Source: Lachnospiraceae bacterium UBA1760
Lineage (GTDB): Bacteria; Bacillota; Clostridia; Lachnospirales; Lachnospiraceae
Direction: 5' to 3'
DNA: 49,770 nucleotides
NCBI GenBank assembly: GCA_002314775.1
Contig: DCHE01000088.1
Coordinates: forward strand, 94,386-144,155
Shown here: in pieces, positions 1-7,997 of the stretch
Layout of the letters: the number at the start of each line of letters is the position of its first letter
How positions within the stretch are numbered: position 1 is the stretch's first letter
Position numbers and translations under genes: made by a program
The notes under the pieces: generated by a model
Seen by the model: the letters and a program-made list of their open reading frames with translations, nothing else
What the model was told of the DNA's origin: nothing
Database searches by the model: none

Positions 1-981
1 AATATGAATATGCAGCAAAATATGGGCATGAATCCAAATATGAATCCCAATATGAATATGCAGCGGAATATGGGAATGAACCCGAATATGAATATGCAGC
101 AGAATATGGGCATGAATTCAAATATGAACCCAAATATGAACATGCAGCAGAACATACCAAATAATGGTAAAAACAAATCAGGTAAGAAGATGTTTGTTGC
201 CCTGGCTGTAATCATTTGCGTAATAGGACTTTTAGTGGCCTTTGCTCTTTTGATGAAGAACAAGGGCAAAGGGAACGAAGAGACTTCTCCACAGATAAGG
301 GCCTTGAACGAGTACTATGAAGCAATTAATCAGAAGGATATTAGTGCTATAAATAAGGCATCATACCCTGAAAAGCTTTTAGAGGACGATTATTTGCCTT
401 ATGGTTATAATGAGGACACTAATTTACTTAGTGTGTATTGCTCTCAAAATAAAGGATTGTTATTCTACAGGGGCTTTTACGAATACGATCAGTTTAAGAA
501 GGTGCAATGCGTTCGTGAGGCATATCCAAGTATCAAGGATAACCTTACAGAAAAGCAGGTAGAAAGAAGAACCTTTAGTGATTTTAGCGCTTCATACACG
601 CTTAAAAGCATGGAAAAGGTAAAGGAGATATACGCAGATAAGCTTGGAAAATCAGGTGCAGTAGACTTTACATCGTACATTCTTGGCAATAATTCTAAAA
701 ATGATACGGTGATTACAGAGGTATATCTTTTGACGCTAAATAGAGAGTGGTCATATGGTGACAGGCTGTATGGATTAGATAAGAGCTGGTGGGATGATAA
801 AGAGTTTGTGGAAAGGGCAGAAAGTGGGGCCTTTAACGGAGATATATCAACCTATGATGAGGCAGTGGAGTATTTTGCGGAAAAGGAATACAAGCTACTG
901 GTTTATGAATACGAGGGTGAGTGGTATGTGTATGACAACTCATATAAAATGGGACGATCAGAAATCGTCGTAGAAGAATGA
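1..981 (+). CDS. Membrane-anchored protein with N-terminal NM-rich repeats (5' partial)
   Basis: The reading frame is open at the first base of the window, so the true start probably lies upstream. Residues 1-50 of the visible part are a low-complexity tract of Asn-Met units (NMN, NMGMNPN, NMQQ), encoded by repeated aatatg-type units. A basic stretch (KNKSGKK) and one membrane segment follow at about residues 63-85, then a soluble domain of about 235 residues rich in Tyr, Glu and Lys, presumably outside the cell. The domain begins with a pattern seen in many secreted Gram-positive proteins (RALNEYYEAINQKD). I do not recognise the family. It overlaps the MATE gene by 4 bases (ATGA), so translation is probably coupled. 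Confidence 0.75.
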   Translation, partial: NMNMQQNMGMNPNMNPNMNMQRNMGMNPNMNMQQNMGMNSNMNPNMNMQQNIPNNGKNKSGKKMFVALAVIICVIGLLVAFALLMKNKGKGNEETSPQIRALNEYYEAINQKDISAINKASYPEKLLEDDYLPYGYNEDTNLLSVYCSQNKGLLFYRGFYEYDQFKKVQCVREAYPSIKDNLTEKQVERRTFSDFSASYTLKSMEKVKEIYADKLGKSGAVDFTSYILGNNSKNDTVITEVYLLTLNREWSYGDRLYGLDKSWWDDKEFVERAESGAFNGDISTYDEAVEYFAEKEYKLLVYEYEGEWYVYDNSYKMGRSEIVVEE

Positions 982-2381
982 CAGACATAGAATTAGCACT
1001 AAAAAAAGAAAAACTTACAAAAACTGAACAGATAAAATTAGTACTTAAGCTCAGCCTTCCTGCGATAATGGCTGAGCTTACTTCTATTGCCATGCAATAT
1101 ATTGATGCCGGAATGGTTGGCAAGCTTGGTGCAAATGAAATGGCAGCTATTGGCCTTGTTTCCTCTACTACCTGGCTTATTGGCGGAATGTGTCATGGCG
1201 TGTCGGCAGGTTTCTCTGTGCAGGTGGCACAGCTTATTGGAGCAAGGTGCGATAAGGAGGCCGCTAAAGTTTTTAGACAGGCTATTACCACTTTACTTCT
1301 ATTTAGTGTTATAATATCCATTGTTGCATCCTCAATAAGCGGGAGTCTTCCAGTCTGGCTTGGTGGCGAGAAGGAGGTTGTTACAGATTCGGCAAGGTAC
1401 TTTCTTATATTTTCACTGACAATTCCAGTTGCCCAGCTTAGGTATCTTGGAAGCAGCATGCTGCAGTGCAGTGGTAATATGAAAACTCCAAGCCTTCTTA
1501 ATTCGCTGGTTTGTATATTGGATGTTATATTTAATATGCTATTTATATTTCCAACGAGAAATGTCGAGATTTTTGGCTGGTCATTTAAAATGTGGGGAGC
1601 AGGACTCGGTGTTTGCGGAGCAGCTTTTGGAACCTCGGTGGCGGAGGTTATTATTGCAATTTGTATGATGTACATGGCTTGCAGAAAATCTGAGAAGCTG
1701 AGAATAAGAAGGCAGGATTCATTTAGATGGAGTAAAAGAATACTCAAGAATGCAATAAAAATCGGAGTGCCAATGACGATTGATCACATATTTATGTGCT
1801 GCGCTTACATTGCGGGAACTGTGCTTGTTGCACCCCTTGGAAGCGTTGCGGTTGCGGCAAATTCACTTGCAATTACCGCAGAAAGTCTGTGTTATATGCC
1901 GGGATATGGAATTGGCTCGGCAGCAACAACCTTGACGGGACAGGGGCTTGGTGCAGGCAGACTTAAGCTTGTGAAAAGCTTTGCATGGATATCGGTCACA
2001 CTTGGAATGACATTTATGGGACTTATGGCAATAGTGATGTATTGCTTTGCACCAGATATTTTTAGTCTTTTGACTACAGATATTGATACGGCAAGTCTTT
2101 CTGCCCAGATAATTAGAATTGAACTATGGGCAGAGCCTCTTTATGGAGCATCTATTGTCTGCCAGGGAGCATTTAGAGGTGCAGGAGATACCCTTCTTCC
2201 AAGTATTATGAACCTATTAAGTATGTGGGGAGTCAGAATAGTTCTTGCTGCAATACTAATTCCTTATTATGGATTGGCAGGATATTGGATTGCGATGTGT
2301 ATTGAACTTATTTTCAGAGGAAGCATCTTCATTGTAAGGATGATAAGTATGAGATGGATAAAAAAGGCAGTTAGGTTATGA
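978..2381 (+). CDS. MATE family multidrug/sodium antiporter-type exporter
   Basis: A 467-residue polytopic membrane protein with about 12 hydrophobic segments, the normal size and layout for the MATE (multi-antimicrobial extrusion) family. Typical features are the opening helix around LPAIMAELTSIAMQYIDAGMVG, where an Asp in the first helix is usually involved in cation coupling, and repeated small-residue motifs such as FGTSVAEV and CQGAFRGAGDT in the second half. MATE proteins export cationic drugs or metabolites using a Na+ or H+ gradient. The substrate cannot be told from sequence. It overlaps genes on both sides by 4 bases, so it is the middle gene of a three-gene operon. Confidence 0.88.
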   Translation: MTDIELALKKEKLTKTEQIKLVLKLSLPAIMAELTSIAMQYIDAGMVGKLGANEMAAIGLVSSTTWLIGGMCHGVSAGFSVQVAQLIGARCDKEAAKVFRQAITTLLLFSVIISIVASSISGSLPVWLGGEKEVVTDSARYFLIFSLTIPVAQLRYLGSSMLQCSGNMKTPSLLNSLVCILDVIFNMLFIFPTRNVEIFGWSFKMWGAGLGVCGAAFGTSVAEVIIAICMMYMACRKSEKLRIRRQDSFRWSKRILKNAIKIGVPMTIDHIFMCCAYIAGTVLVAPLGSVAVAANSLAITAESLCYMPGYGIGSAATTLTGQGLGAGRLKLVKSFAWISVTLGMTFMGLMAIVMYCFAPDIFSLLTTDIDTASLSAQIIRIELWAEPLYGASIVCQGAFRGAGDTLLPSIMNLLSMWGVRIVLAAILIPYYGLAGYWIAMCIELIFRGSIFIVRMISMRWIKKAVRL

Positions 2382-2683
2382 CAGAAAATATTATTAATTT
2401 CGTGACAAGGCATAGTTATATGTTTATATATTTCCTTGTTATAAATGTGATTACTTTTATAGTATACTATATTGACAAGCAGAAGGCGAAAAAACACAAA
2501 TACAGAATAAGCGAGGCAACACTTATCGCCTTCGCGGCAGCGGGAGGCTCGGTTTTTGCACTCCTTGCAATGTATTTAATAAGACACAAGGTGAGAAAGC
2601 CGAAGTTTTATATTGGAGTTCCCCTGATTTTGGTTTTGCAGATTATAGCTATGTATTTGTTGATTAAATACAAGGTTTTGTGA
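2378..2683 (+). CDS. DUF1294 family small membrane protein
   Basis: A 101-residue protein with three or four membrane segments. It carries the hallmarks of DUF1294: a DK-x-x-AKK-x-x-x-RISEATL motif near residue 34, a GGS followed by a hydrophobic stretch, and RHKVRKPKFYIGVPL near residue 68. The family is widespread and its molecular function is unknown. It starts inside the MATE stop codon with an ATGA overlap, so the two are probably co-translated. Confidence 0.85.
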   Translation: MTENIINFVTRHSYMFIYFLVINVITFIVYYIDKQKAKKHKYRISEATLIAFAAAGGSVFALLAMYLIRHKVRKPKFYIGVPLILVLQIIAMYLLIKYKVL

Positions 2684-2768
2684 TAATAGATGGGCATTGA
2701 TTTATGGAAGGTATTCACTTAAAGAAAAGAAATTTAGCATGCCTTCATATAGAGCGAAAGGAAAAGTT

Positions 2769-4586
2769 ATGGAAGAGGAAAAACGAATTATACGAGACAG
2801 ATTAAGTGCACTTAGAGGGTATATGCTAAAGAAAAAGCTTGATGCATATATAATAGTATCGGATGATTTTCATGGTTCGGAATATGTTGGAGAATATTTC
2901 AAATGCAGAGAATTTATGTCTGGATTTAAAGGCTCAGCAGGAACACTATTAGTTACTATGGAGGATTCCTTTCTCTGGACAGACGGAAGGTATTTTATTC
3001 AGGCTGAGGAGGAACTTAAGAAAACCGGTATCAAGCTTATGAGAATGGGAGAGGAAGGCGTTCCGACCTTGACTGAGTTTCTGGTTAAGGCTCTCCGAAA
3101 AGAGATGACTCTTGGCTACGACGGAAGGACTATTAATCAGAAATTTGCTGAAAATCTGAGAAAAAAGCTTGAGAAAAAGAATATAAAAATTGTCTATGAC
3201 ATAGATTTGGTGGATAAGGTCTGGAAGGATAGACCATCTCTTAGCGCGGAACCAGTATGGGAGCTGGATGAAAAATACGCAGGTATTTCAAGAAAGGCCA
3301 AGCTTAGCCTTATAAGGGACGAGCTTAAGGAAAATGAAGCTGACTGTACACTTATAGCCTCACTTGACGATATTGCCTGGATATATAATCTGAGGGGAAA
3401 TGATATCGAATACAACCCGGTTGCACTTGCATATACCATAATTTATAAGGATAAGGCAGTTCTCTATATCAACCTTGAGGCCGTTCCGGAAAAGATAATG
3501 GCTTCTCTTCAGAAGGATAAGGTTGTTGTCAAGCCTTACCTGGATATCTACGACGATGTGAAGGCTATGAAGGATGTAAAGACAGTAATGCTCTCGAAGG
3601 AGACAGTGAATGAGAAGCTTGTTTCGTCCATAGATAAGGATATTCAGATACTCGACGTCGAAAATCCTTCCACACTGCTTAAGGCAGTAAAGAACAAGAA
3701 TGAGATTGAAAATGAAAGAACGGCCCACATTTTAGATGGAATTGCTCTCACTAGGATGATTTACTATCTAAAGAAGAATTATTTGAGTGAAGAGTTTAAA
3801 AGGGGAGAGATAACTGAGCTTTCAGTTGCCGAGAAGCTTCTGTCATTTAGAATGGAGCAGGAGGGCTTCATCGAGGAGAGCTTTGCACCTATTATTGCAT
3901 CTGGAGACCATGGTGCAATTATTCACTATGAGCCTACAAAGAAAACTGACAGACCGATTGAGAAGGATACATTTTTACTTATGGATACAGGAGGTCAGTA
4001 TATATATGGAACAACGGATGTGACAAGAACGATTGCCCTTGGTAATTTGAGTGTTGAGATGAAAAGGAATTACACGGCAGTTCTTAAGGGACATCTTGGT
4101 ATTGCATCTGCAGTATTCAAAGAAGGTACAGATGGAGGAAATCTCGATATAATTGCAAGAGCTCCTCTCTGGGAGCTTGGTCTTGATTATAATCATGGAA
4201 CAGGCCATGGAGTGGGATATCTTCTGAATGTTCATGAGGGACCCAACAGGATTTCGATGAGAGGAAGTAAGCCGGCAGCATTTAAGGCGGGAATGATAAC
4301 CTCTAATGAGCCAGGAGTTTACCTGGAGGGAAAGTATGGAATTCGAACTGAGAACATGATTTTGTGCAAGAAAGCGTTCAAGACGGATTTTGGGAAATTC
4401 CTCTGCTTTGATACACTGACTATGGTACCTTATGACAAATCTGCAATTATTGTTGATATGCTTACAGACAAGGAACTTGAGCTCCTTAACAGGTATCATA
4501 ATACTGTCTATGAGGTGATATCTCCATTTTTGCCAGAGGAGGAGAGTGAGTGGCTTCTTCAGGAAACTCTGCCAATCATAAGGTGA
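2769..4586 (+). CDS. M24 family Xaa-Pro aminopeptidase (aminopeptidase P)
   Basis: A cytoplasmic metallopeptidase that removes an N-terminal residue preceding proline. Two creatinase-like N-terminal domains (to about residue 300) precede a pita-bread M24 catalytic domain. The two-metal ligand pattern is visible: the paired Asp in LMDTGG...TTDVTRT, His in HGTGHGVGYLLNVHEGP, and the two Glu in SNEPGVYLEGKYGIRTEN. I chose the ATG at 2769 (605 residues) because GAAAGGA lies six bases before it. An upstream TTG at 2697 would add 24 poorly conserved residues and has no better ribosome binding site. The length fits the long, eukaryote-like XPNPEP1 subfamily. Confidence 0.9.
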   Translation: MEEEKRIIRDRLSALRGYMLKKKLDAYIIVSDDFHGSEYVGEYFKCREFMSGFKGSAGTLLVTMEDSFLWTDGRYFIQAEEELKKTGIKLMRMGEEGVPTLTEFLVKALRKEMTLGYDGRTINQKFAENLRKKLEKKNIKIVYDIDLVDKVWKDRPSLSAEPVWELDEKYAGISRKAKLSLIRDELKENEADCTLIASLDDIAWIYNLRGNDIEYNPVALAYTIIYKDKAVLYINLEAVPEKIMASLQKDKVVVKPYLDIYDDVKAMKDVKTVMLSKETVNEKLVSSIDKDIQILDVENPSTLLKAVKNKNEIENERTAHILDGIALTRMIYYLKKNYLSEEFKRGEITELSVAEKLLSFRMEQEGFIEESFAPIIASGDHGAIIHYEPTKKTDRPIEKDTFLLMDTGGQYIYGTTDVTRTIALGNLSVEMKRNYTAVLKGHLGIASAVFKEGTDGGNLDIIARAPLWELGLDYNHGTGHGVGYLLNVHEGPNRISMRGSKPAAFKAGMITSNEPGVYLEGKYGIRTENMILCKKAFKTDFGKFLCFDTLTMVPYDKSAIIVDMLTDKELELLNRYHNTVYEVISPFLPEEESEWLLQETLPIIR

Positions 4587-4654
4587 TACGCGAAGCTGTC
4601 AGGAATTAAAACAGTAAAAAGGTAGAAAAAAGATTGCTAAAAGATTAAAAAAAT

Positions 4655-4680
4655 ATACCCATAAAAAATACCCATAAAAA
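4655..4680 (+). repeat. Perfect tandem 13-bp direct repeat upstream of the sigma-factor gene
   Basis: Two head-to-tail copies of ATACCCATAAAAA (4655-4667 and 4668-4680) lie 37 bases before the sigma-factor start codon. A CGTC followed by GTATAT sits about 10 bases downstream, which could be part of an ECF-type -10 element. The repeat is seen directly. A role as operator or autoregulated promoter is a guess. Confidence 0.5.
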
Positions 4681-4716
4681 AATAATTATGCGTCGTATAT
4701 TAATCAGGAGGGAAGT

Positions 4717-5277
4717 ATGACAAATGCAGAATTTGAGTCGGCAATTATAGCCCTTTCAAAGGGCGATAAGAATGCCCTGAAGTGCATTTATCAGAATTAT
4801 GGCAAATTCATATACGTTGTAGTATTTGATGTACTTAAGAACAAGGAGGATGCCGAGGACATTACCTCGGAATTCTTTATTAAGCTTATCAGAGTCGCGG
4901 GAAGCTTTAAAAGCGGAAGTCCTCACAAGGCATGGATGGCTATGATAGCTAAGAATATGGCTATAGACTTGCAAAGAAAGAAGCGCCATGAAGTACTTGA
5001 GTTTAGTCATGAAGATGATGAAGGAAATGAAGGTGTTAGCCTTTTAGATAAAAGGGCAGCGGATAATGGCAATGTGCTTGAGGAAAGTGCAGTCATTTCT
5101 ATGGATATGAAGAATGCAATGGAAAAGCTAACTGACAGAGAGCGGCAGATAATAGATCTGAAACTGATGGGACAGCTTAAGTTTAGGGAGATTGCAGATA
5201 TCCTGAATGAACCTATGGGAACGGTCACCTGGGTTTACAACGAAGGAATAAAAAAGCTAAGGAGGTATCTGACATAA
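4717..5277 (+). CDS. ECF-like sigma-70 family RNA polymerase sigma factor
   Basis: A 186-residue protein with the two domains of group IV sigma factors. A sigma-2 region occupies about residues 20-90 (CIYQNYGKFIYVVVFDV, EDAEDITSEFFIKL, AWMAMIAKNMAIDLQRKK). A sigma-4 helix-turn-helix occupies about 133-184 (LTDRERQIIDLKLMGQLKF, then IADILNEPMGTV). A strong AGGAGGG precedes the ATG. The next gene begins one base after the stop and encodes a membrane protein in the usual anti-sigma position. The gene is not directly linked to the CIS locus. Its target promoters are unknown. Confidence 0.88.
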   Translation: MTNAEFESAIIALSKGDKNALKCIYQNYGKFIYVVVFDVLKNKEDAEDITSEFFIKLIRVAGSFKSGSPHKAWMAMIAKNMAIDLQRKKRHEVLEFSHEDDEGNEGVSLLDKRAADNGNVLEESAVISMDMKNAMEKLTDRERQIIDLKLMGQLKFREIADILNEPMGTVTWVYNEGIKKLRRYLT

Positions 5278-5278
5278 T

Positions 5279-6109
5279 ATGGATGAAAATAGATTTGAGA
5301 CAGATTATGAAAAGCTTTCAGATGAAGAACTGAATGCATATTATAATGCCGTGACAGAAGACATCCCAGATTTATGGGACAGGATATCTGCGGGCTTTGA
5401 TGAGGAAATTAATAATGTAGCTAATAATGTAGCTAATAATGTAGCTAATAATGTAACCAATAATATAGCTAATAATGTAGCCAATAATATAGTTAACATA
5501 AATGAATATCAGACTAAGGACAGGGATTTAAAGCTTAAGAGACAGAGAAGGAAGAAGATGCTTCCTATTCTGGCGGCAGCAATTCTTGTTTTTGCCATAG
5601 GTATTCCTGTTTATCTGCATAATGCAAATAATACAAAGAAGTCAGATTACAGTGCTCCGGCAGATTCATTTTCGGGAAGTGCATCAAAGGATGAAGATGC
5701 CTTTTGTGATGCAGAGGATACTACAGCAGCTTCGATGGCAGAGGATTCCGAGGGCGCAGTCAACACTTTTGTGCCACAGAATAAAACAGGAAATTCAGTG
5801 ATGCCTGAGAGCAATGCAGAGGCTGAAGAGATATATGAGGCGGATAAAGAAACCGTTTTATGCGAGGCATATTGTAAGGTTAATAAGGGTAGTGATGGCT
5901 ACGAACTTACGATAGATGAGATTATTGAAGTAGACGATAGTATTAGTAGCGAGGAGCTTTGCAAAAAGAAAATAATTGTTGTAAATTCGGACACTGGTGC
6001 TTTGAATTTGGACAATACTTCGCTTAATACTGACAGGATCAGGGTTAAGTTTATGATTGAGGAAATCGGCAGTGACTCAGTAAATGTTAGCGGTATTTCG
6101 ATAGAGTAG
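5279..6109 (+). CDS. Putative membrane anti-sigma factor with NNVA repeat
   Basis: A 276-residue single-pass membrane protein one base after the sigma gene. Residues 1-44 are a short cytoplasmic segment with the DIPDLWDRI motif common in Clostridia anti-sigma-like proteins. Residues 45-72 are seven tandem NN[VI][AT]-type tetrapeptides encoded by 12-base units. A basic patch and a membrane segment (about 94-113) follow, then an extracytoplasmic region of about 160 residues that is acidic and Ser/Ala-rich before a compact C-terminal domain. Position and topology suggest it holds the sigma factor at the membrane and senses outside conditions. No zinc-binding anti-sigma motif is visible, so the function is inferred from context. 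Confidence 0.65.
   Translation: MDENRFETDYEKLSDEELNAYYNAVTEDIPDLWDRISAGFDEEINNVANNVANNVANNVTNNIANNVANNIVNINEYQTKDRDLKLKRQRRKKMLPILAAAILVFAIGIPVYLHNANNTKKSDYSAPADSFSGSASKDEDAFCDAEDTTAASMAEDSEGAVNTFVPQNKTGNSVMPESNAEAEEIYEADKETVLCEAYCKVNKGSDGYELTIDEIIEVDDSISSEELCKKKIIVVNSDTGALNLDNTSLNTDRIRVKFMIEEIGSDSVNVSGISIE
5411..5494 (+). repeat. Seven tandem 12-bp units (aataatgtagct and variants) inside the anti-sigma-like gene
   Basis: Seven consecutive in-frame 12-base units encode NNVA, NNVA, NNVA, NNVT, NNIA, NNVA and NNIV. The first three are identical at the DNA level and the rest differ by one to three bases. Such arrays tend to expand and contract by slippage, so the linker between the cytoplasmic domain and the membrane segment could vary in length between strains. 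Confidence 0.85.
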
Positions 6110-6146
6110 AATATAGACAAAACGGAGCCAATGAATAAGGTTAAAT

Positions 6147-6192
6147 AATAATAGCCAGGGTTTTTGAAAATGCTAAAACCCTGGCTATTATT
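6147..6192. terminator. Bidirectional intrinsic terminator between convergent genes
   Basis: An 18-base perfect inverted repeat (AATAATAGCCAGGGTTTT and its complement, 6147-6164 and 6175-6192) encloses a 10-base loop. The GC-rich core is flanked by T-rich sequence on one side and A-rich on the other, so it can stop transcription from both directions. It sits between the + strand anti-sigma-like gene and the minus-strand kinase-like gene. Confidence 0.85.
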
Positions 6193-6269
6193 TATTGTAT
6201 ATATACAACAAAAAAATAATATTAATGTTGAATAATTATCAAAAATATGAGAAAATACGAGTTGATTTA

Positions 6270-7184
6270 TTAACCTCTTATAGGGAGCTGGATGTAGATT
6301 CCCATGCCGGAACCAAGATTGCTCTTAGCATAGATTATTCCACCGTAGTGGTTGACAATTGCCTTTGACTGAGCAAGTCCAAGTCCATTTCCACTGATTC
6401 TGTTAGAACCCTGGAAGTTAAGCTCAAAGATGTGAGAGGTTTCTGCATCGGACAAACCAGAACCGTTATCCTTAAGTACGATAAATGCATCCTGGCCGAT
6501 GTTAGAAATAGTAATAACAAGTACACCTGAGCGCTGCATATACTTAATTGAATTATCGACAATGTTTCTGAACATTATCCTAATTCTCTGAGGATCAGCC
6601 TTGAGGAAAAGTGAGGACTGTGTTGATGAAATCTGTACATTGATATCAGCCTTCTCGGCCTCCTTTGCAAGCTCCTTTGATACTTCGTTGGCAATGTTGA
6701 TGATATCAATAGGAACATTCTCGGAGCTGCCGTCTGGAATCTCTGGAAGGAGATTGTAAAGGCTGTTTGATTTTGACATTGAAGTCTGCTCGAATACCTG
6801 AAGCTGAGCATTCAGGTTGGATACTGTGTCATTCAACTCAGAAACCTGTGCTTCTGAACTTGCAAGCTTTTCAGAAACTGCCTTGTTATCATCAGTGAGC
6901 GCAGATACCACGTTCTTAAGTCTTGATACTTCATTTTGAAGATCCTTAGACATAAGCTTGTCACTTAAAGCTTCCTGAGAAGAAAATTCATCATCCTCGG
7001 GTTCCTCGTCTGAATCTGAGAAGGTTAGTATTAAGACTGCAAAGGTACATATTGACTGAATCACGACGCAGGCCATAAGCATGTTGTGCTTGTTACTTGC
7101 GGTTGCATATAATGCAAGAATGAATGTTGCTGCAATTATTATAGTAAATATCACTTTGATAGTGGTAAGATGCCTTGATTTCAT
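6270..7184 (-). CDS. Membrane protein with histidine-kinase-type HATPase domain, no visible DHp histidine
   Basis: A 304-residue protein, taking the ATG at 7184, which has AAAGGAG seven bases upstream. An upstream start would add 11 residues. Two membrane segments (about 10-30 and 36-55) are followed by an acidic patch, a coiled coil of about 70 residues (LQNEVSRLKNVVSALTDDNK and onward) and a C-terminal HATPase domain with N-box (FRNIVDNSIKYM), G1 (DNGSGL) and G2 (GNGLGLAQSKA) motifs. I see no H-box histidine with the usual E/R-x-P context, so it may not autophosphorylate in the normal way. It is divergent from a response regulator and sensor kinase on the + strand and probably belongs to the same signalling circuit. 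Confidence 0.75.
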   Translation of the reverse strand: MKSRHLTTIKVIFTIIIAATFILALYATASNKHNMLMACVVIQSICTFAVLILTFSDSDEEPEDDEFSSQEALSDKLMSKDLQNEVSRLKNVVSALTDDNKAVSEKLASSEAQVSELNDTVSNLNAQLQVFEQTSMSKSNSLYNLLPEIPDGSSENVPIDIINIANEVSKELAKEAEKADINVQISSTQSSLFLKADPQRIRIMFRNIVDNSIKYMQRSGVLVITISNIGQDAFIVLKDNGSGLSDAETSHIFELNFQGSNRISGNGLGLAQSKAIVNHYGGIIYAKSNLGSGMGIYIQLPIRG

Positions 7185-7223
7185 AAGTCGACTCCTTTTA
7201 GTAATATATATTAACACTAAATG

Positions 7224-7252
7224 ATTTTATACTAAAGGGCGAAACAATTCAA
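7224..7252 (-). promoter_or_regulatory. Candidate sigma-A promoter for the minus-strand kinase-like gene
   Basis: On the minus strand, TTGAAT (7252-7247) and TAAAAT (7229-7224) are separated by exactly 17 bases. The -10 ends about 40 bases before the start at 7184. This is a reasonable match to a -35/-10 pair in the divergent intergenic region. No equally good element was seen for the + strand gene. Confidence 0.45.
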
Positions 7253-7271
7253 GATAATATGGGAGAAAAAT

Positions 7272-7958
7272 ATGAATAAAAGAGTTTTGATTGTGGAAGA
7301 CGATATTGATATGGCACTAATTAACGAATTAATATTAGTAGATGAAGGTTATTTAGTCCATAAAGCCCATACAGGAAAGGCAGCCTTAGAGGCAATTTCC
7401 GGAAATGATTACGATGTGATATTGCTTGATGTGATGTTGCCGGATTATTTTGGGCAGGAGCTGTGTGAAAAAATAAGAGAAAGGTACAAGGGACCGATAA
7501 TATTTATGAGCTGTCTGGGTGATAGCCAAAATATTGTACAGGCGTTTAGAAGCGGGGGAAATGATTACTTAGTAAAGCCGGTTAAAAGAGAAGAACTTTT
7601 AGAAAGGATAGTTGAGAACCTGCATAGTGAAGATAACGGAAACGGACTTATCGTATTTGAACAATTTATAATTGATGACAATTTGAAAATTGTATATAGA
7701 AGACTGGAAAATGGTGACAGAGCAGAGGACCTGGGACTTTCACCGACAGAGTTTAAGCTCCTTAAACTGTTTACAGAAAAACAGAATGACATTCTTCTTT
7801 ATAAGGAACTATATTCTGCGATATGGGATCAGGGTGACATGGAGGACGTGAGAGCACTGATGGTTCATATTTCAAACCTGAGAAAGAAGATTGACTACAG
7901 ACACAACGACTCAATTAAATCAATTAGAAATGTTGGATATATATTCAGAGATGTTTAG
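7272..7958 (+). CDS. OmpR/PhoB-family response regulator
   Basis: A 228-residue two-domain regulator. The receiver domain (1-118) has the acidic pair D10/D11, the phospho-acceptor D53 in VILLDVMLPD, S80 in the Thr/Ser position and K102 in the LVKPVKREEL motif. A winged-helix DNA-binding domain occupies about 125-228 (LSPTEFKLLKLF, LYSAIWDQGD, ALMVHISNLRKKI, IRNVGYIF). The ATG is preceded by GGGAG. The sensor kinase gene follows about 40 bases later. The promoters controlled are unknown. Its proximity to the CIS locus makes that a candidate target, by inference only. Confidence 0.92.
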   Translation: MNKRVLIVEDDIDMALINELILVDEGYLVHKAHTGKAALEAISGNDYDVILLDVMLPDYFGQELCEKIRERYKGPIIFMSCLGDSQNIVQAFRSGGNDYLVKPVKREELLERIVENLHSEDNGNGLIVFEQFIIDDNLKIVYRRLENGDRAEDLGLSPTEFKLLKLFTEKQNDILLYKELYSAIWDQGDMEDVRALMVHISNLRKKIDYRHNDSIKSIRNVGYIFRDV

Positions 7959-7997
7959 TGAAAAGAAGAGATCGGGCGCGAAGGATAATTTGGAAAT

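Noticed and set aside
1193..1747. 184-codon minus-strand frame inside the MATE gene
   Set aside because: It is a shadow of a well-supported coding gene, has no ribosome binding site and shows no protein-like family pattern.
3975..4499. 174-codon minus-strand frame inside the M24 peptidase gene
   Set aside because: It is antisense to the conserved catalytic domain, and its composition (many Cys, Ile and Ser) is that of a shadow frame.
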